Of a DNA stretch of 5,875 bases, positions 1 to 5,285 are shown in pieces. A program made the translations under genes and the position numbers. Each line of letters begins with the position of its first letter. Positions within the stretch are counted from its first letter, which is position 1. The DNA is from an uncultured Bacilli bacterium (GTDB lineage: Bacteria; Bacillota_I; Bacilli_A; RF39; UBA660). The DNA is taken from positions 1 to 5,875 of the forward strand of contig CANQOE010000083.1 in NCBI GenBank assembly GCA_947625315.1, read 5' to 3'. Under the pieces are notes generated by a model. That model made no database searches and had not been told where the DNA came from. It was given only the letters and a program-made list of their open reading frames with translations.

Positions 1-24
1 TAATAAATTTTTTTCAATTCAATT

Positions 25-51
25 TGTGCCTTTCAGAGGACTGAAAGGACA
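25..51 (+). promoter_or_regulatory. Leader hairpin upstream of the ACP gene
   Basis: CCTTTCAG (29-36) and CTGAAAGG (41-48) form a perfect 8-bp stem with a 4-nt AGGA loop. TGT (25-27) can pair with ACA (49-51) past a single bulged G28, giving 11 bp in all. No U-tract follows on either strand, so it is a poor intrinsic terminator. It lies in the presumed 5' untranslated region of the ACP gene. The CCTTTC arm could also pair with the GAAAGG at 55-60, which is the only Shine-Dalgarno-like sequence before the start codon. The hairpin is seen directly; a regulatory role is inference. Confidence 0.5.
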
Positions 52-74
52 ATAGAAAGGAATGTTAGTTAATT

Positions 75-302
75 ATGAAAAATGAAGTTATTGAATTAAT
101 TGCTAAAGTTTTAGAAATAGACCCTAAAACTTTAAATGAAAAAACCAATTTACTTAAAGATTTAGAAATAGAATCTTTAGATTTAGTTGATTTAATCGCG
201 GCTTTTGAAACCGAATACAACTTTGAAATTCCCGATAAAGATATTAAAGAATTATTAACTATTGGCGATATAATTTCCTATATTGAAAAACATCATGTAT
301 AA
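75..302 (+). CDS. Acyl carrier protein (phosphopantetheine-binding)
   Basis: This small acidic protein of 75 residues has the usual ACP length. It carries acyl chains on a 4'-phosphopantetheine arm and acts in the cytosol as donor for acyltransferases. The attachment motif is ESLD at residues 33-36, with Ser34 as the predicted modified serine; most housekeeping ACPs have DSLD. The four-helix layout is recognisable: helix I at about 2-14, the long loop with NLLKDLEIESLD, helix II at 35-48 (LVDLIAAFETEY), then FEIPDKDI and a final helix GDIISYIEK. An in-frame TAG at 66-68 fixes ATG 75 as the start. The only Shine-Dalgarno-like stretch (AGAAAGG, 54-60) is a distant 14 nt away. The end overlaps the phosphopantetheinyl transferase gene. 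The family is clear. Whether this is the primary fatty-acid ACP (acpP) or one dedicated to this operon cannot be settled here; the context favours a dedicated one. Confidence 0.93.
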   Translation: MKNEVIELIAKVLEIDPKTLNEKTNLLKDLEIESLDLVDLIAAFETEYNFEIPDKDIKELLTIGDIISYIEKHHV

Positions 303-735
303 GTTATATATTAAAAAAAATATATCTACTTCTAAATTACTTCATAGTATTTTAAAAGAATATAACTTAAAAGAAGAAATTATTTATAATTCTTATGGTA
401 AACCTTATTTAAAAAATAATGAATTATATTTTAATTTAAGTAATTCGGGTAAATATACTATTTGTGCTATTTCTACGCATGAGATAGGGGTAGATATTCA
501 AAAAATAAGTTATAAAAAAAAAGTAATTAAACACGTCTGTAATGAAGTCGAAGCTAAATTAATTCATAATGCTAATGATTTTACTCAAATGTGGGTTAAA
601 AAAGAAAGTTATGTCAAGTATTTAGGAATGGGTTTAAGTTATGGCTTAAAAAATGTTGATACGCTTAAATTAAAAGATATTGATATTCTTAAATTTGCGA
701 ATTATTATATTGCGGTATGTTATGGTAAAAATTAA
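295..735 (+). CDS. Sfp-type 4'-phosphopantetheinyl transferase
   Basis: The enzyme moves 4'-phosphopantetheine from coenzyme A to the serine of a carrier protein, most obviously the ACP encoded just upstream. With the ATG at 295 it is 146 residues. Visible family motifs are GKPY (35-38), FNLSNSG (46-52), GVDIQ (65-69, with the metal-binding Asp67) and WVKKESYVKYLGMGL (100-114). In the last of these, Glu104 and Lys108 match the W-x-x-KES-x-x-K signature of Sfp/EntD-type enzymes rather than the KEA form of AcpS. It is short next to Sfp (about 224 residues), being trimmed at both ends. The second acidic residue of the D-x-E metal pair is Gln69. ATG 295 overlaps the ACP stop by 8 nt with no clear Shine-Dalgarno, suggesting translational coupling. 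An in-frame TTG at 283 is an alternative start but has no ribosome site either. Confidence 0.88.
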   Translation: MYKLYIKKNISTSKLLHSILKEYNLKEEIIYNSYGKPYLKNNELYFNLSNSGKYTICAISTHEIGVDIQKISYKKKVIKHVCNEVEAKLIHNANDFTQMWVKKESYVKYLGMGLSYGLKNVDTLKLKDIDILKFANYYIAVCYGKN

Positions 736-752
736 ATGAAAGAGGTAAAGTA

Positions 753-1574
753 ATGAATATATTGTATTGTGGTGATAAAAACATCTTAGATGGCTTAATC
801 ATTTCGATTTTGTCTTTAGTTCATCATCAAAAAGAAGTTTTAAATATTTATATTTTAACAATGGATTATCCTGATGCTAATTATGAATCCTTAGATGAAA
901 AGACTATTCAAAATTTAGCTAAGATAATTCAAGAATATAACCCCAAACATACCATTACTTTATTAAATATTACCAATACTTTTTGGCAATATATGCCCAA
1001 AGCTAATTTAAATACGCGTTTTACCCCTTATTGTATGTTGCGTCTGTATGCGGATTTACTTGATTTACCATCCAAAATTTTATATTTAGATAATGATGTA
1101 GTTGCCCTAAAAGATATTAAAGAACTTTATAATATCGATAATACTAATTATGAATTAGTCGGGGTTTTAGATAATTATGGTAGTAAATTTTTTCGCAAAA
1201 AAATCTATCGTAAAGATTATCTAAACTCAGGAGTATTATTATTAAACTTAGATTTAATTAAAAAAACTAAATTGTTAGAAAAAGCTCGTCATAAATGTGC
1301 TAAACAAAAGTTATTATTGCCTGATCAAACAGCGTTAAATATTTATTCTAAACATAAATTAATTGTTAATCGCAAGTTTAACGAACAAAAAGAAGTTAAA
1401 GATGATACGGTAATTCGCCATTTTTCGACAACTTTTAAATTTTGGCCGAAGATATGTACTCAAACAGTTAAACCTTGGCAAATTACGAAATTACATGATG
1501 TACTTAATTTTTATGACATTGATGATTTATTAGAAGAATATCAAGAAGTTTTAAGGAGGATTAAAAATGAATAA
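753..1574 (+). CDS. Glycosyltransferase family 8 protein (first of a tandem pair)
   Basis: This is a GT-A fold retaining glycosyltransferase of family GT8 (LgtC/glycogenin group), predicted to move a sugar from a nucleotide-sugar donor to an unknown acceptor. The 273-residue protein opens with the donor-binding strand MNILYCGDKN. The metal-binding D-x-D is DND at 113-115, within ILYLDNDV. Further family marks are YLNSGVLLLN (156-165), PDQTALN (190-196), and His223 (IRHFS) before KPW (240-242), matching the conserved late His and KPW segment of GT8. There is no signal peptide or membrane helix, so it should be cytosolic or membrane-peripheral. AGAGG at 741-745 sits 7 nt before ATG 753, and the gap to the upstream gene is 17 nt. 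It overlaps the next gene by 8 nt. Donor and acceptor cannot be read from sequence. Family assignment is firm. Confidence 0.92.
   Translation: MNILYCGDKNILDGLIISILSLVHHQKEVLNIYILTMDYPDANYESLDEKTIQNLAKIIQEYNPKHTITLLNITNTFWQYMPKANLNTRFTPYCMLRLYADLLDLPSKILYLDNDVVALKDIKELYNIDNTNYELVGVLDNYGSKFFRKKIYRKDYLNSGVLLLNLDLIKKTKLLEKARHKCAKQKLLLPDQTALNIYSKHKLIVNRKFNEQKEVKDDTVIRHFSTTFKFWPKICTQTVKPWQITKLHDVLNFYDIDDLLEEYQEVLRRIKNE
1553..1559 (+). promoter_or_regulatory. Strong Shine-Dalgarno inside the first GT8 gene
   Basis: AAGGAGG is a full-strength ribosome site lying within the last codons of the first glycosyltransferase. It is 7 nt before ATG 1567 and fixes the start of the second glycosyltransferase inside the first. 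Confidence 0.85.
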
Positions 1575-2523
1575 AGAAACTATTCCTATATTTTTTACGA
1601 TTGATGAAAGCTATGTACCTTATTTTTCAGTAGCCGCGGAATCCCTAATTGAAAATGCTAACCATAATTATCATTATAATATTCATATTATTCATGAAAA
1701 TTTATCTAAAAAATCTCAAGAAAAGATTAAAACTTTAGAAACTAGTTATGCTAAAATAATTTTTAATAAAATTACCGAAAGTATTAATAAAATAACTAAT
1801 CGTAGTGAAAATTATTTAAAAGCCGATTATTTTACTTTAACTATTTTTTATCGTTTATTTTTACCTGAAATGTTTTTAGAATATAATAAAGCTATCTATA
1901 TTGATAGTGATGTTTGTATTCCGGGAGATATTTCCCAATTATATAATATTGATTTAGAAGATAATTTATATGGAGGTTGTAAAGATATTTCTTGTATGGA
2001 TAATGCTATATTATGTGATTATTTTAAAAATAATGCTGGTGTAACCATTGATAATTATATTAACTCCGGAGTTCTGCTTATGAATATGCAAAAACTTCGG
2101 GAAGTTAAATTTTTAGATCATTTTCTTTATTTATTAAATAAATATCATTTTGATACCGTCTGTCCTGACCAAGATTATATCAACGCCATGGCTTATGGTA
2201 AAATTAAACTTTTACCTAACGAATGGAATGCTATGCCCACGAATGGTACTTTTATCGTGGATAATCCCCAAATAGTGCATTATAACTTATTTTTTAAACC
2301 TTGGCATTTTAGCAATATTGATTATGAAGATTATTTTTGGTCTTATGCTAATAAATCATTATTTAAAGATGAAATATTAAAAGAAAAAGAAAATTATTCT
2401 AAAGAAAATCAACAAAAAGATATTGATGCTTTAGATAAATTAGTTCAAAGAACTAAAGATATAGTTAATCAAGAAGTTACTTTTAAAAATATTTTTTCAA
2501 ATAATAAGGAGAGTCGATTATGA
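1567..2523 (+). CDS. Glycosyltransferase family 8 protein (second of a tandem pair)
   Basis: A second GT8 enzyme of 318 residues. It starts with the donor-binding strand IPIFFTIDESYVPYF (6-20), typical of the LgtC-like branch. The metal site is DSD at 113-115 in YIDSDV, the same residue numbers as DND in the preceding protein. YINSGVLLMNM (164-174), CPDQDYIN (199-206), His238 (IVHYN) and KPW (244-246) complete the GT8 set. About 50 C-terminal residues beyond the catalytic core are charged and probably helical (265-310), a tail the first copy largely lacks. The two genes are clearly paralogous but well diverged, so they probably act in sequence on different acceptors (inference). A strong Shine-Dalgarno precedes the start. 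The TGA stop shares ATGA with the next gene, which also shows TGA is read as a stop here. No signal peptide is seen. Confidence 0.93.
   Translation: MNKETIPIFFTIDESYVPYFSVAAESLIENANHNYHYNIHIIHENLSKKSQEKIKTLETSYAKIIFNKITESINKITNRSENYLKADYFTLTIFYRLFLPEMFLEYNKAIYIDSDVCIPGDISQLYNIDLEDNLYGGCKDISCMDNAILCDYFKNNAGVTIDNYINSGVLLMNMQKLREVKFLDHFLYLLNKYHFDTVCPDQDYINAMAYGKIKLLPNEWNAMPTNGTFIVDNPQIVHYNLFFKPWHFSNIDYEDYFWSYANKSLFKDEILKEKENYSKENQQKDIDALDKLVQRTKDIVNQEVTFKNIFSNNKESRL
2506..2511 (+). promoter_or_regulatory. Shine-Dalgarno for the operon acyltransferase
   Basis: AAGGAG lies 8 nt before ATG 2520 and inside the preceding glycosyltransferase. It supports the start used, which overlaps the upstream TGA stop by 4 nt (ATGA). 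Confidence 0.75.
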
Positions 2524-3383
2524 TTATTGGAGGTAGTAAAAAAGAAGTAATTAAAAACATTCAAAGAAATATTGAAAATAATGAATTAAATAAAAAAGTA
2601 GAAGTAAATGACCCCAAATTAAATGAAGAAGAAATAACTAAGTTATTAAATAAATTCTATCAAAGTCGGGAACATAAATTTTTATTCTATCTTAAAAGTC
2701 GGTTTGCTTACTTTTTTGTTTCGCTTCTTGGTCATAAATTAAATAAATCAATTAAAATAGAAGGTTTAGAAAATTTAAAAAATATTAATACTGGAGCAAT
2801 AATTACCAGTAATCACTTTAATCCTTTAGATAATATGCTTATCCGCAAGCTTATTAAAAAAAGATATCATAAAAATTTATATATAGTTAGTCAAGAAACA
2901 AATTTAGCTATGCCCGGTTTTTTAGGCTATTTATTAAATAATTTAAATATTATTCCTTTAACTAAAAGTCCTAACTATATTATTAAAAAATTTAAACCGG
3001 AATTAACTAAAGTTTTAAAAAATAAAAATTATGTCTTAATTTATCCCGAAGAAGAGATGTGGTTTAATTATCGTAAACCTCGTCCTTGTAAAAGGGGAGC
3101 TTATCAATTTGCCGTCGAAGCTAATGTTCCGATTATCTCTTGTTTTGTTGAAATAATCGACCAAGAAACTGATGATAACGAAGAATTTAAAAATGTTGAG
3201 TATGTTGTTCATGTCTTAAAGCCAATTTATAATGACCCAACTAAATCTTTAAAAGAAAATGCCAAATTAATGGCCGAGCTTGATTACAAGCAAAAAAAAG
3301 AAGCTTATGAAAAATGTTATAACAAAGCTCTTAATTATAAGTTCAGTTATGCTGATATTGCCGGTTATAAGAAAGATAATTAG
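2520..3383 (+). CDS. PlsC-like lysophospholipid/glycerolipid acyltransferase
   Basis: Member of the PlsC/LPLAT superfamily, which transfers acyl groups from acyl-ACP or acyl-CoA to lysophosphatidic acid or related acceptors at the inner membrane face. The 287-residue protein has the catalytic H-x4-D motif NHFNPLD (His99, Asp104). The acceptor-side region GFLGYLLNNLNIIPL (133-147), YPEEEMW (175-181), KRGAYQFA (191-198) and VPII (203-206) follow in the usual order. About 50 N-terminal residues (GGSKKEVIKNI onward) are charged and helical, ahead of a weakly hydrophobic segment (54-71) that may seat it on the membrane. It is the last gene of the operon and overlaps the second GT8 gene by 4 nt. 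It shares a cluster with an ACP, a plausible acyl donor (inference). The acceptor could be a lysophospholipid, a glycolipid or a sugar intermediate; sequence alone does not decide. Its stop overlaps that of the converging gene. Confidence 0.88.
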   Translation: MIIGGSKKEVIKNIQRNIENNELNKKVEVNDPKLNEEEITKLLNKFYQSREHKFLFYLKSRFAYFFVSLLGHKLNKSIKIEGLENLKNINTGAIITSNHFNPLDNMLIRKLIKKRYHKNLYIVSQETNLAMPGFLGYLLNNLNIIPLTKSPNYIIKKFKPELTKVLKNKNYVLIYPEEEMWFNYRKPRPCKRGAYQFAVEANVPIISCFVEIIDQETDDNEEFKNVEYVVHVLKPIYNDPTKSLKENAKLMAELDYKQKKEAYEKCYNKALNYKFSYADIAGYKKDN

Positions 3384-3397
3384 TCATCTTTCTTTTT
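3369..3397 (+). terminator. Candidate intrinsic terminator in overlapping gene ends
   Basis: AAGAAAGAT (3369-3377) and ATCTTTCTT (3386-3394) form a 9-bp inverted repeat around an 8-nt loop. A shorter 7-bp stem (3371-3377 with 3386-3392) is followed on the plus strand by five T residues (3393-3397). The stem is AT-rich and weak, but it is placed exactly at the end of the plus-strand operon. On the minus strand only two T residues follow the stem, so termination that way looks poorer. The element lies inside the last codons of both converging genes. Confidence 0.5.
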
Positions 3398-4138
3398 ATA
3401 TGTAACATATTCATAATTGCTTAATTCACTTCTTTTAACCATTGTTTGATAAACTATATCATGAAGTTGTTGAATATTTTCTTTTCGCGTTAAATTTTCA
3501 TCTATTTTAAATGGGCCATCGATATAAATAGTAATCTTTGGTCTTTTAAAAAATTTTCTTTTTGTATAAGTAGTTGTCGCCGTATAAATATTTGCTTTAT
3601 CATCAACTGGGAAGTGTAAAGAACTATAGGGGAATTCTCTTATTTTATTATAATATGGCCAAAGATGGGCTTCCGGATAAATTACAATTGCTTTTTCTTT
3701 TTTTATATAATAGCTCATTGCTTCTTTTAATTTTAAAATATCATGCATATTACTAGGAATAGGTAAAGCTCCCATAATCGGTAAAATTTTACCAATTACT
3801 GGTATTCCTAAATTCGCGGGACTACATAATATATAAGGCTTTTTGGGAAAATTAATAATAAAAGGGTTTAAGACATCTCCTAACATTAAAGTATGATTGC
3901 TATATATATAATAGCCTTTGCTTTTTTTTAATAAATCTTTATTTTTAATTTTTACTCCTAAAAATAATTTAGTAACTATTAAAGCTATTAATATGGCAAT
4001 AAAATGTAAAATATGTGTCAAAAGTTTATAAATAATATTTTGATGTAGCCATTTAAAATTAGGGTTTATTTCATAATCTTGTTTTTTACTCGTTAAGATA
4101 TCCTGCTCATAACTTTTATAATATTGGACTTTTTTCAT
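3380..4138 (-). CDS. PlsC-like acyltransferase with an H-x5-D motif (minus strand)
   Basis: A second LPLAT-superfamily protein of 252 residues, read leftward. It has a charged N-terminus, one clear membrane helix at about 41-60 (THILHFIAILIALIVTKLFL), then the catalytic region NHTLMLGD with His82 and Asp88. That is five residues between His and Asp instead of the usual four. Next come GIPVIGKILPIMGALPIP (111-128) and YPEAHLW (154-160). The likely job is acylation of a lysolipid at the cytoplasmic membrane face; the substrate is unknown. It is only distantly similar to the plus-strand acyltransferase, sharing the order of motifs. AGAGG (4149-4145) precedes ATG 4138 by 6 nt. An extended -10-like TGATATAAT lies just upstream. 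It stands alone on its strand, divergent from hrcA and convergent with the lipid operon, and may be an ordinary membrane-lipid gene rather than part of that operon. Confidence 0.85.
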   Translation of the reverse strand: MKKVQYYKSYEQDILTSKKQDYEINPNFKWLHQNIIYKLLTHILHFIAILIALIVTKLFLGVKIKNKDLLKKSKGYYIYSNHTLMLGDVLNPFIINFPKKPYILCSPANLGIPVIGKILPIMGALPIPSNMHDILKLKEAMSYYIKKEKAIVIYPEAHLWPYYNKIREFPYSSLHFPVDDKANIYTATTTYTKRKFFKRPKITIYIDGPFKIDENLTRKENIQQLHDIVYQTMVKRSELSNYEYVTYKKKDD

Positions 4139-4154
4139 AATATACCTCTAAAAC

Positions 4155-4163
4155 ATTATATCA
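4155..4163 (-). promoter_or_regulatory. Possible extended -10 promoter for the minus-strand acyltransferase
   Basis: Read on the minus strand this is TGATATAAT, a perfect TATAAT with the TGn extension. The best -35 is only TAGAAA at 4184-4179, with an 18-bp spacer and 4 of 6 matches. The predicted start of transcription would fall near 4148, leaving roughly a 10-nt leader that cuts into the Shine-Dalgarno. The match may therefore be fortuitous in this AT-rich region. Confidence 0.35.
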
Positions 4164-4181
4164 CAAATATCGTTATTTTTT

Positions 4182-4201
4182 CTAATTTTTTTAAAAATTA
4201 G
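4182..4201. repeat. AT-rich inverted repeat between the divergent genes
   Basis: CTAATTTTT (4182-4190) and AAAAATTAG (4193-4201) are perfect 9-bp complements with 2 nt between them. With one G-C pair per arm the hairpin would be weak. It sits between the two divergent promoters, and its right end overlaps the degenerate CIRCE-like half-site at 4198. No function can be assigned. Confidence 0.4.
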
Positions 4202-4225
4202 CAGTAATATATTGACAAGTGCTAA
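4198..4225 (+). promoter_or_regulatory. Degenerate second CIRCE-like operator over the -35 box
   Basis: TTAGCAGT (4198-4205, one mismatch to TTAGCACT) faces a perfect AGTGCTAA (4218-4225). The gap is 12 nt; the clear CIRCE downstream has 11 nt between the same 8-mers. The pair straddles the -35 hexamer. The perfect right half inside the promoter spacer is unlikely to be chance next to a real CIRCE, but the extra base and the mismatch make full HrcA binding uncertain. Confidence 0.45.
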
Positions 4226-4240
4226 GCATAATATTATAAT
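4212..4240 (+). promoter_or_regulatory. Sigma-A-type promoter of the hrcA-grpE-dnaK operon
   Basis: TTGACA (4212-4217) and TATAAT (4235-4240) both match consensus exactly and are separated by the ideal 17 bp. Transcription should start near 4247, inside the CIRCE operator. Such a strong vegetative promoter, held down by a repressor, is the class I heat-shock arrangement known in Firmicutes. Confidence 0.93.
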
Positions 4241-4244
4241 GTAA

Positions 4245-4271
4245 TTAGCACTGAAGAGTATATAGTGCTAA
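4245..4271 (+). promoter_or_regulatory. CIRCE operator (HrcA binding site)
   Basis: TTAGCACTG and TAGTGCTAA flank exactly 9 nt. Each arm matches the CIRCE consensus (TTAGCACTC-N9-GAGTGCTAA) at 8 of 9 bases. The innermost C/G pair is replaced by G and T. The site covers the predicted transcription start and ends just before the hrcA ribosome site (AGGTGG, 4274-4279), so HrcA would repress its own operon, with GroEL normally tuning its activity. Confidence 0.93.
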
Positions 4272-4283
4272 ATAGGTGGTAAA

Positions 4284-5285
4284 ATGGAAGAAAGACAAAA
4301 AAATATCTTAAAAGAAATTGTAGAGTGTTATATTAAAGAAGCTAAACCTATCGGGTCCAAACATTTATGTACGAAATTTAATTGTTCAAGTGCCACGATT
4401 CGTAATGAAATGGCCCAATTAGAAAAGATGGGTTACTTAGAAAAAAATCATATTTCCAGTGGGCGTATTCCTAGTGAAGCTGGATATAAATATTATGTTG
4501 AAAATTTAATGCATCCCAAAGAATTAACGGGCGAAGATGTTTTAAAACTTCAAAGAATATTTGCTAATAACGAACTAGCCATAAGTGATGCCATTGAAGA
4601 ATGCTTAGAAATAATTAGTGATATAACTAATTATACCAGCATATCTTTAGGTAATAGTTCTAGTGATAATCACTTACAACAAATAAGTATTATTCCCCTA
4701 GAAGCTAATGAATTAGTGGCTTTAGTTTGTACTGATAAAGGAATTGTTAAAAATAAACAATTTAGTATTCCGCAAAATATTAGCATGCAAGAAGTTGTTA
4801 AGACAAGTCAAATAATTAATAAAATGTTAATTGGAACACCGATATCTGAGATTAGTGAACGCCTAGAATTTGAAATTAAACCAATAATATCTAAACAAAT
4901 TAAACAATATGAAACTATTTATGATATTTTCTATAATGCTTTTAACGATTTTGTTGAAAGTCGCGAATCCTTCCATGTTGTTGGTAAAAGTAAAATTTTA
5001 GAACAACCCGAATATAATGATACGAATGAAATGAAAAGACTTATTCCTAAATTTGATGATTTAGATACTATTCGTAAAATTAAAAAAGATGATAATCAAA
5101 ACATCAGCGTCTATATTGGTAAAGAAACGGAATTCGATGATAATGTTACGGTTATTAAAACCAATTATTCTTTTAAAGGCGAAGAAGGTACTATAGCTAT
5201 TGTAGGCCCTAAAAGAATGGAATATGATAAGGTTGTTGGTTTACTTAATACCATTAATAAATATTTAGAAGGAAGTGATAAATAG
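4284..5285 (+). CDS. hrcA: Heat-inducible transcription repressor HrcA
   Basis: HrcA is the dimeric repressor that binds CIRCE and shuts off class I heat-shock genes until unfolded protein titrates GroEL away. The protein is 333 residues, the family's usual size. The N-terminal winged helix-turn-helix spans about 1-72, with PIGSKHL (22-28), the recognition stretch SSATIRNEMAQLEKMGYL (35-52) and the wing ISSGRIPSEAGYKYYV (57-72). The GAF-like central domain runs from about residue 100, and the C-terminal hallmark VGPKRMEYDKVV is present near 311-322. AGGTGG (4274-4279) lies 4 nt before ATG 4284, slightly close but clear. It is first in an hrcA-grpE-dnaK operon under its own CIRCE-controlled promoter and joins grpE by a 1-nt overlap. 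All expected parts are present and nothing suggests truncation. Confidence 0.98.
   Translation: MEERQKNILKEIVECYIKEAKPIGSKHLCTKFNCSSATIRNEMAQLEKMGYLEKNHISSGRIPSEAGYKYYVENLMHPKELTGEDVLKLQRIFANNELAISDAIEECLEIISDITNYTSISLGNSSSDNHLQQISIIPLEANELVALVCTDKGIVKNKQFSIPQNISMQEVVKTSQIINKMLIGTPISEISERLEFEIKPIISKQIKQYETIYDIFYNAFNDFVESRESFHVVGKSKILEQPEYNDTNEMKRLIPKFDDLDTIRKIKKDDNQNISVYIGKETEFDDNVTVIKTNYSFKGEEGTIAIVGPKRMEYDKVVGLLNTINKYLEGSDK

Noticed and set aside
1..14. TAATAA and a T-run as the end of an upstream gene and terminator
   Set aside because: Too little sequence is present to establish a reading frame or a stem; it may be just AT-rich spacer.
24..53. Possible promoter for the ACP operon (TTGTGC with GACAAT)
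   Set aside because: The -10 has only 4 of 6 matches with a key first T missing, and it overlaps the hairpin; not convincing.
62..85. Seven-codon upstream frame (MLVNYEK) overlapping the ACP start
   Set aside because: The purine stretch ends only 1 nt before its ATG, too close to act as a ribosome site, and such tiny frames are common by chance.
283..294. TTG start adding four residues to the phosphopantetheinyl transferase
   Set aside because: It has no better ribosome site than ATG 295, and family proteins begin at or near the MYKLYI strand; ATG preferred.
2521..2523. Mycoplasma-type code (TGA as tryptophan)
   Set aside because: TGA acts as the stop of the second GT8 gene in a clean ATGA overlap, and tryptophans in all proteins are TGG.
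3574..3756. 60-codon plus-strand open frame
   Set aside because: It is wholly antisense to the conserved core of the minus-strand acyltransferase, has no ribosome site and shows no recognisable motif; a shadow frame.
4139..4283. CIRCE control of the minus-strand acyltransferase
   Set aside because: The CIRCE lies about 85 bp upstream of that gene's possible -10 box and on the far side of an AT-rich spacer; nothing suggests it blocks that promoter.
4323..4331. GAGTGTTAT inside hrcA as another CIRCE half-site
   Set aside because: Two mismatches of nine, no facing partner arm at the right distance, and it encodes conserved HrcA residues.
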